A DNA stretch of 64,000 nucleotides from contig NZ_JAUSWY010000001.1 in NCBI RefSeq assembly GCF_030815585.1, positions 4,340,001-4,404,000 on the forward strand, in the 5' to 3' direction. The notes below the pieces were generated by a model. It was not told the origin of the DNA. It made no database searches and saw nothing but the letters and a program-made list of their open reading frames with translations. Positions 27,307 to 34,802 of this stretch are shown one piece after another; the first letter of the stretch is position 1; each line of letters opens with the position of its first letter. Source of the DNA: Arthrobacter pascens (GTDB lineage Bacteria; Actinomycetota; Actinomycetes; Actinomycetales; Micrococcaceae). The position numbers were made by a program, and so were the translations under genes.

Positions 27307-27708
27307 TCAGGCTTGGTTGAAGCGGAGCATGTTGCCGGAAGGATCACGGAAGGCGCAGTCGCGCGGGCCCCAGGGCTGGACGATGGGTTCCTGGAGGACT
27401 TCCGCACCGGCGGCCCGGGCGGCCTCGAACGTGGCGTCGAGATCATCCGTGCTGAACACGAGCATGGGCATGACACCCTTGGTGAGCAACTCCTGGATCG
27501 CGTCTCCGTCGGCCTGCGAGCGGCCGGCGTGAGGAGGGGACAGCACGATTTCAAGGTCGGGCTGGGCGGAACTGCCTAGGGTGACCCAGCGCTGTCCGTC
27601 CGAGCCGACGTCGTTCCGGACTTCCAGGCCGAGCGCGTCGCGGTAGAAGGCAAGCGACTCATCGAGATCGTTGACGGTGACGTGTGCGTATTTCAATGAA
27701 ATGTTCAT
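27307..27708 (-). CDS. VOC (glyoxalase/bleomycin-resistance) superfamily protein
   Basis: A 133-residue single VOC module: YAHVTVNDLDESLAFYRDALGLEV at the start and GPRDCAFRDPSGNMLRFNQA at the end carry the usual His and Glu/Asp positions of paired beta-alpha-beta-beta-beta units. Function could be metal-dependent detoxification or ring-cleavage chemistry. It is ten bases downstream of the AraC gene, so both form one operon, a pairing that hints at AraC-controlled detoxification. Confidence 0.85.
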   Translation of the reverse strand: MNISLKYAHVTVNDLDESLAFYRDALGLEVRNDVGSDGQRWVTLGSSAQPDLEIVLSPPHAGRSQADGDAIQELLTKGVMPMLVFSTDDLDATFEAARAAGAEVLQEPIVQPWGPRDCAFRDPSGNMLRFNQA

Positions 27709-27718
27709 GTCTCACACG

Positions 27719-28168
27719 CTATTGCAGCTGTGACGCGGGCGCTTCTTCAATCCTGCTCAGTGTCTGATTGCCCTTGCGGTCCGGCCGGGTGTGCTGTTTG
27801 GCAATGCAGCTGGGCATGGCCTTCACAGCCTGGTGCTCGCGGGAGCGATATTCGCTCGGGGTGATGCCGACGATCTCAGTGAAGCGTAAGCTGAAAGACC
27901 CCAGCGATGTACAGCCGACCTCCATGCAGGCATCCGTCACGCTGGCACCGGCCCGCAGCAGGGCCATGGCGCGTTCGATCCGCCGTGTCATGAGGTAGTT
28001 GTACGGCGACTCGCCGTAGGCCGCCTTGAACTGGCGGGAGAAGTGCGCCGGGGACATGAGGGCGCCGGCGGCCATGGTGGGCACATCGAGCGGCCGGGCG
28101 TACTCGCGGTCGATCAGGTCGCGGGCCCGGCGCAGGTGGGCGAGGTTGGCCAGCTCCTGCGGCGTCAT
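27719..28168 (-). CDS. AraC family transcriptional regulator, small
   Basis: A 149-residue protein made up almost only of the two AraC HTH motifs (PLDVPTMAAGALMSPAHFSRQFKAAYGESPYNYL and ASVTDACMEVGCTSLGSFSLRFTEIVGITPSEYR) with a short tail. It lacks the effector-binding N-domain of classical AraC. ATG 28168 is chosen because the open frame continuing upstream to 28648 runs through debris of two other genes. The downstream VOC gene is its likely co-transcribed target. Confidence 0.87.
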   Translation of the reverse strand: MTPQELANLAHLRRARDLIDREYARPLDVPTMAAGALMSPAHFSRQFKAAYGESPYNYLMTRRIERAMALLRAGASVTDACMEVGCTSLGSFSLRFTEIVGITPSEYRSREHQAVKAMPSCIAKQHTRPDRKGNQTLSRIEEAPASQLQ

Positions 28169-28296
28169 GCCGCCAAGTCTAGTTGCTGATGGACCCACTG
28201 TTGACGAGTCTCCTTGCCTCATGTGATTCCCTCCGCTTCGGGATGAGTTCACTCTCGCCGCCCAGGCACCCGCCCTACTCGCGGGTTCCGGCGTGT

Positions 28297-28437
28297 TCAG
28301 GGCCAGGCCGGGAACCTGGACGCCAGGGCGACGTGGACGGCGGTTCCGCCCAGGACGCTCAGGATGGCGTTCCGACGCCAGAGGTGTAAGCCGGCCGTAA
28401 CGAACAGTCCGGCGGCAATTGCTCCGGCCATTGGTGT
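28297..28437 (-). pseudogene. C-terminal remnant of an AzlD-like branched-chain amino acid exporter subunit
   Basis: In this frame the translation from 28431 is MAGAIAAGLFVTAGLHLWRR, then NAILSVLGGTAVHVALAS. It resembles the last helix pair of AzlD proteins (hydrophobic helix, basic WRRN, then a second helix). The first half of azlD and its partner azlC are missing, and it abuts a kinase fragment in another frame. It cannot make a functional exporter. Confidence 0.5.
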
Positions 28438-28447
28438 GAGGGCGGGT

Positions 28448-28579
28448 GGGGTGTGCAAGGGCTTCCTTAATCGTGTCCTTGGAGACGACTGGCACATCTA
28501 GCTCTTTGCCAAGGACTCTGCTCAGCGTGGTCTTCCCGGCGCCGGGAAGACCATTAATCAAGATCACAGATTCAGCCAT
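28448..28579 (-). pseudogene. 5' fragment of an AAA/P-loop kinase-like gene
   Basis: Forty-four residues starting MAESVILINGLPGAGKTTLS with a complete Walker A (GLPGAGKT), then VVSKDTIKEALAHP, the beginning of a small ATPase or kinase that normally continues for more than 100 residues. After about 28448 the frame reads into unrelated Arg/Pro-rich sequence belonging to the azlD remnant in another frame. The junction lies near 28440-28448. The surrounding 28169-28766 has no intact gene. Confidence 0.6.
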
Positions 28580-28766
28580 AGTTTCATTGTGGCCTTTGGT
28601 AGGCCCTCGGCCCATCAGCGTTCGTTGGGTTCTTTGCGCTGATTGCAACAGAGGTAATTCAATGTGCCGCTCAGCGGAGCGGATCGGTCAGGATCGGAGA
28701 AGCGATCAGGGAGGCCGGAGCATAAAGTCAACAGCACCTACCGCCCAACTCGTTGAAGGACCTGCC

Positions 28767-29375
28767 ATGACCTCCATAGAATCAGTCACCCTCGATGTAC
28801 CTGACCCCACGGTCGCCGCCGCTTTCTACACCGCCGCCTTCGGCTTGGGCACGCGGTTGCGCGTGCGAGCCTCGGATGCCCCGACGACCGGCTTCCGTGG
28901 GTTCACGTTGTCGCTCATCGTGTCGCAGCCGTCCACCGTCAGCAGCCTGATCGACACCGCTGTGGAGGCAGGCGCCACGACACTGAAGCCGGTCAGTAAG
29001 TCGATGTGGGGCTACGGCGGCGTCGTACAAGCTCCGGATGGCGCGATCTGGAAGATCGCGACGTCGGCGAAGAAGGACACCGGTCCGGCTACCCCGGAGG
29101 TCGACAAGATCGTGCTCCTGATGGCGGCCACAGACGTTGCTGCGAGCAAGCGGTTCTACGTCGACCACGGCCTCACCGTAGGGAAGAGCTTCGGCAAGTA
29201 CGTCGAGTTCGCCATGCCGTCGAGTCCCGTCAAGCTGGGGCTTTACGGGCGGCGCGCCCTGGCCAAGGACGCCGGCGTCGATCCGGACGGCACCGGATCC
29301 CATCGACTCGCGATCGGCAGCAATGCCGGTCCGTTCACCGACCCGGACGGGTTCGCGTGGGAGGCCGCGCTGTGA
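28767..29375 (+). CDS. Two-module VOC family protein
   Basis: A 202-residue protein with two VOC units, residues ~1-90 (SIESVTLDVPDPTVAAAFYTAAFGLG) and ~108-202 (VDKIVLLMAATDVAASKRFYVDHGL), the arrangement of glyoxalase-like proteins that form a site within one chain. ATG 28767 is selected, with GAAGGA upstream; the open frame before it is antisense to the kinase fragment. Substrate unknown. It is followed at once by the APH-like kinase gene. Confidence 0.85.
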   Translation: MTSIESVTLDVPDPTVAAAFYTAAFGLGTRLRVRASDAPTTGFRGFTLSLIVSQPSTVSSLIDTAVEAGATTLKPVSKSMWGYGGVVQAPDGAIWKIATSAKKDTGPATPEVDKIVLLMAATDVAASKRFYVDHGLTVGKSFGKYVEFAMPSSPVKLGLYGRRALAKDAGVDPDGTGSHRLAIGSNAGPFTDPDGFAWEAAL

Positions 29376-29537
29376 ATGCCGCAGCCGAACACCAGGCAGG
29401 CGAGCGGTCAGCCTGAAAACGACAGGGTCGGAGGTGCTCTTGAACCGGTACGTGCGACAGTGGCTGAACCTCCGGGCTTTTGCAGCTCCCTCCGATGCGT
29501 ACTCGTTCAGGAGGCCTGGGCAAGTACACTTTCGAAG

Positions 29538-30494
29538 ATGTTCCCACCTGGATTGTCGATGCTTTGGGAATCGACCGAACCCCGAAGCGCCCTGAAGAAA
29601 AGGTTTGACCTGGACAGCTTCGACGAGGCTGTCAGCTGGCTGACCAAGGTCCTGGCCGAAGCTTGGGCCATCGATGTACAGGCCTGCGACCGAATTATCA
29701 TCAGCGGCCACAACGCCATCGCCTGGGTCCGCACGAACCGGGGAGCGTTGGTTGCAAAGTGGTCCCGAGACCAGGAACGGTTCGGCAAATTTGAGGCAAT
29801 CGCAGATCTGATCCAAGCGCTGCACAAGCAAGGCGTGCCAGTGGCGGCCCCACTGGCCTCAGTTGACGGTCAGCGCCGGGTGATCATCGGTTCCTTCTCC
29901 ATCACAGTGCAACCGCACATAGACGGCGAATTCCTTGACACCACTGCCGACACAGCGGTCCGACGGGCCGGCGCCTGTCTAGCCCGCTTGCACGCCGCTT
30001 TGGCCACACAGAGGGACAGCCGGCTGAACGGGTTCGGGCGCCACACAGGCACGTCCTTGGATTTGCGACGGCGGATAGAGACATGGCTGCAGCATGAGGA
30101 CACCGGGATGGCGCCGGCCGCGTCCGCAAGACTCCGCACCCATTTAGCGTCGCTCCCCCGGATCGACAGCCAGCCACAGCTGATCCACAATGACTACCGG
30201 GCCGCCAATGTGCTCACGTCGGGTTCAGAGATCATCGCCGTTCTGGACTTCGACGAAGTCGCCTTGGACTACTGCGTCAGCGACCTCGCCAACGCATTCG
30301 TCTTACTCGGTACCCGATTCACCAACTGGCAACCGACACCCGCACGGGCCCGCGACGCCCTTCTCGATGGATACGAATCAGTGCGACCACTCACCGTGCT
30401 TGAACACCAGTGGCTGCACGCACTCGTACTGTTGCGGGGAATCCAAGCAATCCCACCCGGCGATGACCCAGCCGGATGGGCAGCCGCCCTGTAA
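29538..30494 (+). CDS. APH/ChoK family phosphotransferase
   Basis: About 318 residues with a protein-kinase-like fold of the aminoglycoside phosphotransferase type: an N-lobe with ALVAKWSRD (ATP-binding Lys), catalytic HNDYRAANVL (Asp, Asn) and metal-binding VLDFDEV. It could phosphorylate an antibiotic, homoserine, choline or another alcohol; no substrate is apparent. The start is uncertain (ATG 29538 or 29559; the frame is open from 29376). Expression may depend on the VOC gene just upstream. Confidence 0.78.
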   Translation: MFPPGLSMLWESTEPRSALKKRFDLDSFDEAVSWLTKVLAEAWAIDVQACDRIIISGHNAIAWVRTNRGALVAKWSRDQERFGKFEAIADLIQALHKQGVPVAAPLASVDGQRRVIIGSFSITVQPHIDGEFLDTTADTAVRRAGACLARLHAALATQRDSRLNGFGRHTGTSLDLRRRIETWLQHEDTGMAPAASARLRTHLASLPRIDSQPQLIHNDYRAANVLTSGSEIIAVLDFDEVALDYCVSDLANAFVLLGTRFTNWQPTPARARDALLDGYESVRPLTVLEHQWLHALVLLRGIQAIPPGDDPAGWAAAL

Positions 30495-30645
30495 GGCTGT
30501 GACGCAGCAATAGGCGGCATGGCCGTCGTCGTACCTTCCAGTGAAGCACTCCAGGATCAGGCGCAACAGAGCGGAAAGCCTATCGGTAACTTGCGGAATT
30601 TTCGGGCCGGTGACACAGCACCCAACCCATCAAAAAGGGCGGCGG

Positions 30646-31119
30646 TCAGATTCCGGGGACGATGAGGACTGGGCGCTGCTGGTGGTGGATCAGGGATGCG
30701 GAGACGGATCCTTCGAGGAGCCTGTCCACCCAGGCCAGGGATCCTGGCCGGTCGGCGCCGACAACGAACAATGACGCACCTGTGTTCTCTGCCAGGCGGC
30801 TGAGGGCCTTGGGAACGGCGCCATTCAGCACGCGGAACGACCAGGCCTCCCCCGGCTGCCCGAGAATGGATTCCAGATTCCTTTGGACCTGCTTGGACGG
30901 GAAGTCCGCCTCCTCGTCGACGGTCGGGTCCAGGGACAGGGCTGCCCGTTGACCCTCGGGCTCCCATTCCGTCAGGTAACTGGCCGGGTCCACGAAGGCG
31001 CAGACGAGATGCTGTCCCAGGGCTGCCGCAAGCTCAGCGGCGGTGCGGATCAGGTGCTCTGAAAAGTTCCATCCGACTCCGAGCACGATGGGTCCGTCCG
31101 GCCATCCTTCACCGGACAT
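30646..31119 (-). CDS. Universal stress protein (UspA family), last gene of the ars operon
   Basis: A 157-residue single UspA domain: IVLGVGWNFSEHLIRTAAELAAAL at the start and SLFVVGADRPGSLAWVDRLLEGSVSASLIHHQQRPVLIVPG at the end. The nucleotide-binding GxxG-x9-GS motif is degenerate, so ATP binding is doubtful. It lies 24 bases after the single-cysteine ArsC gene and is probably co-expressed with the arsenic genes. Confidence 0.85.
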   Translation of the reverse strand: MSGEGWPDGPIVLGVGWNFSEHLIRTAAELAAALGQHLVCAFVDPASYLTEWEPEGQRAALSLDPTVDEEADFPSKQVQRNLESILGQPGEAWSFRVLNGAVPKALSRLAENTGASLFVVGADRPGSLAWVDRLLEGSVSASLIHHQQRPVLIVPGI

Positions 31120-31143
31120 GGGCGCCTCTGGTGGAAGGCATAC

Positions 31144-31578
31144 TTAGTTCCCGGTAAGCTCCGCGTGAAGCTTCTGGACCCGGGCCCTGATGTCGTCCCG
31201 GACCAGGCGCATGCGTTCCATGCCTTCGATTCCGCGCTCGGAGGGTTCGTCTGTTTCCCAGACCTCAAAGCGGGTTCCTTCGTGGGGTACGAGCTTGGCC
31301 TCGCTGCCCAGGACGATGACGCTATCCACGGTGTCCAAAACGTCCTCGGTGACGGGTTTGGGGTGTTCGCCGGTGATGTCGATGCCGAGTTCGGTCAGGG
31401 ACTCCACGGCTTGGGGGTTGAGGGATTTGCCCGGTTTGGTGCCTGCGGAATAAACGGTGACGGCGCCGCCGGCGAGCTGGTTCATCAGACCGGCGGCGAG
31501 CTGGGATTTGCCGCCGTTCTTGCTGCAGACGAAGAGGACGGCCGGAGTCTTCGCTGAACTGGTGGTTTCCTGGGTCAT
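31144..31578 (-). CDS. Single-cysteine ArsC-like protein with CX5K loop
   Basis: A 144-residue low-molecular-weight phosphatase-fold protein. The active loop is C18SKNGGK24SQ, with Lys replacing the usual phosphate-binding Arg, and there is no other cysteine in the protein. Thioredoxin-coupled ArsC enzymes need two more cysteines, so this one would have to use an external thiol. The pattern resembles the mycothiol/mycoredoxin-dependent arsenate reductases of actinobacteria, from family knowledge. It is the fifth gene of the ars operon, 54 bases after arsO. Confidence 0.8.
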   Translation of the reverse strand: MTQETTSSAKTPAVLFVCSKNGGKSQLAAGLMNQLAGGAVTVYSAGTKPGKSLNPQAVESLTELGIDITGEHPKPVTEDVLDTVDSVIVLGSEAKLVPHEGTRFEVWETDEPSERGIEGMERMRLVRDDIRARVQKLHAELTGN

Positions 31579-31632
31579 GAGAGCGTTGTTTCCTTTGTTA
31601 GCAGTGACGCGGTCAGGGTTTTGACCTTGGGC

Positions 31633-33009
31633 TTAGACTTCTCCGGAGCGGCCGTGGGTCAGGCCGGTCGGGAAGCCGACCAGCACCGGTTCCGGAGCGG
31701 CGCAGCAGCCGGCTTCCGCCGAGTCTGGAGTGGCCACGGCGGGGACGTCGCAACTGGTGCCGCCGTCGGTGGAGCAGACCCCGGTCTCGGGGAGTTCGAG
31801 CTGGACGATGTCCGCAGCTTCGCGATCCCCGGCCAGTGCGGCCACGACGGAGCGGACCTGCTCATAGCCGGTGGCCAGCAGAAAGGTCGGTGCCCGGCCG
31901 TAGGACTTCATCCCCACGATGTAGAAGTCCTTGTCCGGGTGTGCCAGGAGCTTCGCGCCGTGCGGGGCCACGGTGCCGCAGGAGTGGAATTCGGGGTCGA
32001 TCAGCGGGCCCAGTTCCCGGGGCGCCTCGACGGCCGGGTCCAGGTCAAGCCGGAGTTCACGCAGAACGTCCAGGTCAGGGCGGAAGCCGGTGCAGGGCAC
32101 CACGACGTCGGCCTCCAGGGTCCGGCCGTCAACAGCTCCGACGGTGACACCCGAGTCGAGGGCTTTGAGGGAGGCGACGCCGAAGCCGGTGTGCAGTTCG
32201 ATGGTTCCTGCCTTCACGAGGCGGCGCAGGCGGGAGCCGAGCTGGCCGCGGGCGGGCAGGCCGTCGAGGCCGCCGCCGCCGTAGACCTTCTCGGCGGACG
32301 GCCCGCGGACCGCCCAGAGGATCCGGGTGTCCGGTTCTTCCTTGGCCAGGCCTGCAAGGCTGATCAGCGTGTTGGCGGCCGAGTGTCCGGCGCCGACCAC
32401 CAGGACGCGGCGGCCGGCGAACGATGCCCGGTCCCGGCCGGTGACGTCCGGGAGGGACGAGGAGATCCGGTCCGCAGCGGAGTTTTCGCCGATGGCCGGC
32501 AGCCCGGCGGTCCCCAACGGGTTTCGGGTGGACCAGGTGCCGGAGGCGTCAATGACCGCGGCCACGGTGTGATCGCGGACTTCTCCGTTCTCGTGCACGA
32601 TCCTGACGACGAAGGGTGTGGTCTCGCGGTTGCGGGTGTGGGTCTTGTCCATGCCGGAACGGGTCACGGCGACGACGCGGGCGCCAGTCTGCAGCCGGGA
32701 GTTGATGGCAGGGAGGGCGGCCAATGGGGCCAGGTACTCATCGATCAGTTCTCCGCCATAGGGCAGCGCCGTGGGCCGGGGTGATTCCCAGCCGGAGTCT
32801 TCGAGCAGGCGGACGGCTGCTGCGTCCATGTTGAACCGCCACGGTGAGAAGAGGCGGATGTGGCGCCACTGTTCGATGGCGGCGCCCGCGGAGGGACCGG
32901 CTTCGAAGATCAGCGGTTCGAGGCCGCGTTCGAGGAGGTGGGCCGCGGCGGCAAGGCCCACGGGGCCGGCGCCGATGACGGCGACGGGAAGGTTCTTGGC
33001 TGAATCCAT
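31633..33009 (-). CDS. arsO: ArsO-like FAD/NAD(P)-dependent oxidoreductase
   Basis: A 458-residue flavoprotein with an FAD Rossmann motif GAGPVGLAAAAHL near residue 13 and a second dinucleotide motif VVGAGHSAANT near 200. Such proteins occur in actinobacterial ars operons (arsRBOCT of Streptomyces) with thioredoxin reductase and ArsC; the exact reaction is not settled. The C-terminus holds several cysteines including a CC pair (EAGCCAAPEP). ATG 33009 follows AGAGGAC. An upstream extension to 33174 would overlap the Cys-rich peptide gene and is rejected. Confidence 0.8.
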   Translation of the reverse strand: MDSAKNLPVAVIGAGPVGLAAAAHLLERGLEPLIFEAGPSAGAAIEQWRHIRLFSPWRFNMDAAAVRLLEDSGWESPRPTALPYGGELIDEYLAPLAALPAINSRLQTGARVVAVTRSGMDKTHTRNRETTPFVVRIVHENGEVRDHTVAAVIDASGTWSTRNPLGTAGLPAIGENSAADRISSSLPDVTGRDRASFAGRRVLVVGAGHSAANTLISLAGLAKEEPDTRILWAVRGPSAEKVYGGGGLDGLPARGQLGSRLRRLVKAGTIELHTGFGVASLKALDSGVTVGAVDGRTLEADVVVPCTGFRPDLDVLRELRLDLDPAVEAPRELGPLIDPEFHSCGTVAPHGAKLLAHPDKDFYIVGMKSYGRAPTFLLATGYEQVRSVVAALAGDREAADIVQLELPETGVCSTDGGTSCDVPAVATPDSAEAGCCAAPEPVLVGFPTGLTHGRSGEV

Positions 33010-33047
33010 GGTGTCCTCTATATGATCCGTAGGTGTTGCGGTTCGGG

Positions 33048-33111
33048 GCCCAACTAGGTAGCAGTAGATGTCGTTTGAGGGCTCATAACGACTGCTGCTG
33101 CCTAGTTGGGC
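33048..33111 (-). promoter_or_regulatory. Long hairpin between the Cys-rich peptide ORF and arsO, with competing pairing (putative attenuator)
   Basis: Arms 33048-33067 and 33092-33111 pair over 20 positions with 24 bases of loop; two positions (33059/33100, 33065/33094) are T-G on the plus strand and A-C mismatches in the minus-strand RNA, leaving an uninterrupted 11-bp base. The hairpin begins 14 bases after the peptide stop. Its proximal arm also contains a 9-base segment (33090-33098) complementary to the peptide's last Asp-Cys-Cys codons (33129-33137), so the two pairings exclude each other. No T-tract follows. Confidence 0.6.
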
Positions 33112-33125
33112 GGGCTGCGGGGTGT

Positions 33126-33185
33126 CTAGCAGCAGTCCTGATCGTCGTCGCAGCAACCCGAGTCGCCGCAGCATCCTGTCTTCAT
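33126..33185 (-). CDS. 19-residue Cys-rich peptide in the ars operon
   Basis: The translation is MKTGCCGDSGCCDDDQDCC: three Cys-Cys pairs, five aspartates, stop TAG directly after the last pair. GGGGGTGA lies five bases before ATG 33185, a good Shine-Dalgarno. It sits 27 bases after trxB and 116 bases before arsO, on their strand. It could be a thiol metallopeptide that binds arsenite or a cysteine-sensing leader peptide. I know of no described family for it; that is a statement of ignorance, not a search result. Confidence 0.7.
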   Translation of the reverse strand: MKTGCCGDSGCCDDDQDCC

Positions 33186-33212
33186 TTGGCTCACCCCCTC
33201 TCCCGTCCTTGG

Positions 33213-34202
33213 TCAGGCGTGGGTTGGTTCCTCCACCAGGGCAGTAGCGATGCTGTCAGCATCCTCTAACGCGGCGAGATATCGCTCGGCGTCGAGGGCG
33301 GCGGCGCAGCCCGTACCGGCGGCGGTGATGGCCTGGCGGTAGCGGTGGTCCACGGCGTCGCCGCATGCGAACACGCCCGAGAGGTTGGTGACCGTGCTGG
33401 GTGAGTCCACCTTGATATAGCCCTCGGCGTCCAGCTCCACCTGCCCGGCCACCAGTTCAGTCCGCGGGACATGCCCGATCGCCACGAAGATTCCGGTGGC
33501 GGCATGCTCGCGGGTCTCGCCCGTGCGGGTGTCCTTCAGCGTCACACCGGTGACCTTGCCGTCGCCGTGGATGGCGGTGACGGCAGAGTGCCAGGCGAAG
33601 CTGATTTTGGGATTGTCCTTGGCCCGCTGGGCCATGATGCGGGAGGCACGCAGTTCGCCCTTGCGGACCACTATGGTGACAGTCTTTCCGAAGCGGGTCA
33701 GGAACGTGGCCTCCTCCATGGCGGAGTCGCCGCCGCCGACAACAATGATGTCCTGGTCGCGGAAGAAGAAGCCGTCGCAAGTGGCACACCAGGAAACGCC
33801 GTGCCCGCTGAACTGCTTCTCCTCCTGCAGGCCGAGCTCCTTGTAGGCCGAACCGGTGGCGAGAATAATGGCGGGAGCCTGGTGGATCTCGCCGGCGCCG
33901 GTGACCACACGCTTGAGGTGCCCGGCCAGCGTTACTTCAGTGACGTCGTCGAACATCACCTGAGCGCCGAACCTTTCGGCCTGCTGCTGCAGGCCGTCCA
34001 TGAGCTCGGGACCCTGGATCCCGCCGGGGAAGCCGGGAAAGTTCTCGACGTCGGTGGTGTTCATCAATGCCCCGCCGGCGGTGACGGAGCCGGCCAGAAC
34101 CAGGGGCTTGAGGCCCGCGCGGGCGGCGTAGATCGCGGCAGTGTAGCCGGCTGGGCCGGAGCCGATGATGATCAGCTGTTCAGTGTTCTCGGTGTCGCTC
34201 AC
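33213..34202 (-). CDS. trxB: Thioredoxin reductase (ArsT/TrxB type)
   Basis: A 329-residue low-Mr thioredoxin reductase: FAD motif GSGPAGYTAAIYAARAG (15-30), redox-active C139-A-T-C142, NADPH motif GGGDSAMEE and FAD-closing CGDAVDHRYRQ. It would recycle thioredoxin needed by the thioredoxin-type ArsC encoded just upstream. GTG 34202 has AGGAGAA six bases before it. In Streptomyces ars operons the equivalent gene is arsT; a separate housekeeping trxB is expected elsewhere. Confidence 0.92.
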   Translation of the reverse strand: MSDTENTEQLIIIGSGPAGYTAAIYAARAGLKPLVLAGSVTAGGALMNTTDVENFPGFPGGIQGPELMDGLQQQAERFGAQVMFDDVTEVTLAGHLKRVVTGAGEIHQAPAIILATGSAYKELGLQEEKQFSGHGVSWCATCDGFFFRDQDIIVVGGGDSAMEEATFLTRFGKTVTIVVRKGELRASRIMAQRAKDNPKISFAWHSAVTAIHGDGKVTGVTLKDTRTGETREHAATGIFVAIGHVPRTELVAGQVELDAEGYIKVDSPSTVTNLSGVFACGDAVDHRYRQAITAAGTGCAAALDAERYLAALEDADSIATALVEEPTHA

Positions 34203-34231
34203 GGGAGTTCTCCTGGTGCTCGGAACTGGCG

Positions 34232-34654
34232 TTACTTGGCGGCTGGCGTGAGGGATTCGATCAGTTCCTCGATGCGGCCCTTGATCTCGTCGCGGATGGG
34301 GCGGACGGATTCGACGCCCTTACCGGCCGGGTCCTCCAGGACCCAGTCCTCGTAGCGCTTGCCCGGGAAGTACGGGCACTCGTCACCGCAGCCCATGGTG
34401 ATCACGACGTCGGACTCCTTGACGGCCTCGGTGGTGAGGACCTTGGGCGTCTCCTCTGACATGTCGATGCCAAGCTCGGCCATGGCCTCAACAGCGGCCG
34501 GGTTAATCTTGTCGGCCGGCTGGGAACCGGCGGAGCGGACCTCGATCCCTCCCTGGGAGAGGGTGGTGAGGAAGGCGGCGGCCATCTGGGAGCGGCCCGC
34601 GTTATGGACGCAGACGAAGAGGACGGAGGGCTTCTTGGTGGTTTCGGTGCTCAC
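34232..34654 (-). CDS. arsC: Arsenate reductase ArsC, thioredoxin-coupled LMW-phosphatase type
   Basis: A 140-residue enzyme with the P-loop C15VHNAGR21SQ and the disulfide-relay cysteines in MGCGDECPYFPG (Cys89, Cys93), the set needed for arsenate reduction coupled to thioredoxin. It reduces As(V) to As(III). GTG 34654 has AGGAG seven bases upstream. It is the first gene of the operon, behind a promoter overlapped by ArsR-type operators, and is followed by its electron donor enzyme gene. Confidence 0.93.
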   Translation of the reverse strand: MSTETTKKPSVLFVCVHNAGRSQMAAAFLTTLSQGGIEVRSAGSQPADKINPAAVEAMAELGIDMSEETPKVLTTEAVKESDVVITMGCGDECPYFPGKRYEDWVLEDPAGKGVESVRPIRDEIKGRIEELIESLTPAAK

Positions 34655-34740
34655 GGGTTTCTCCTGGAATCGGTTAGGTGGCGGGTCTATCGCGGTCTGG
34701 TTGAAGTCTGATCGCCGCCCCCTGAAGCGCTCGTGGAAAT

Positions 34741-34793
34741 ATTGATGATGATCGATACAGTGAGTATCAGGCTATAGATTGATGATTGTCAAT
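34741..34793 (-). promoter_or_regulatory. ars operon promoter with two ArsR-type operators
   Basis: ATTGATGATTGTCAAT at 34778-34793 and ATTGATGATGATCGAT at 34741-34756 repeat 37 bp apart. On the minus strand TTGACA (34787-34792) and TGATAC (34764-34769) are 17 bp apart, so the first operator covers the -35 box. The same operator sequence fronts the arsR gene at 36.3 kb. Confidence 0.72.
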
Positions 34794-34802
34794 ATTCTCG
34801 GA

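Noticed and set aside
27719..28648. A 309-residue kinase-AraC fusion protein
   Set aside because: The stretch between the Walker A fragment and the AraC HTH is Arg/Pro-rich and corresponds to an azlD remnant in another frame; a normal AraC start exists at 28168.
31621..32784. A 387-residue plus-strand frame opposite arsO
   Set aside because: arsO has clear FAD and NAD(P) motifs on the minus strand; the antisense frame is a composition shadow.
33009..33174. N-terminal extension of ArsO up to 33174
   Set aside because: It overlaps the Cys-rich peptide gene and hairpin, is Arg/Leu-rich with no homology pattern, and ATG 33009 has its own AGAGGAC ribosome site.
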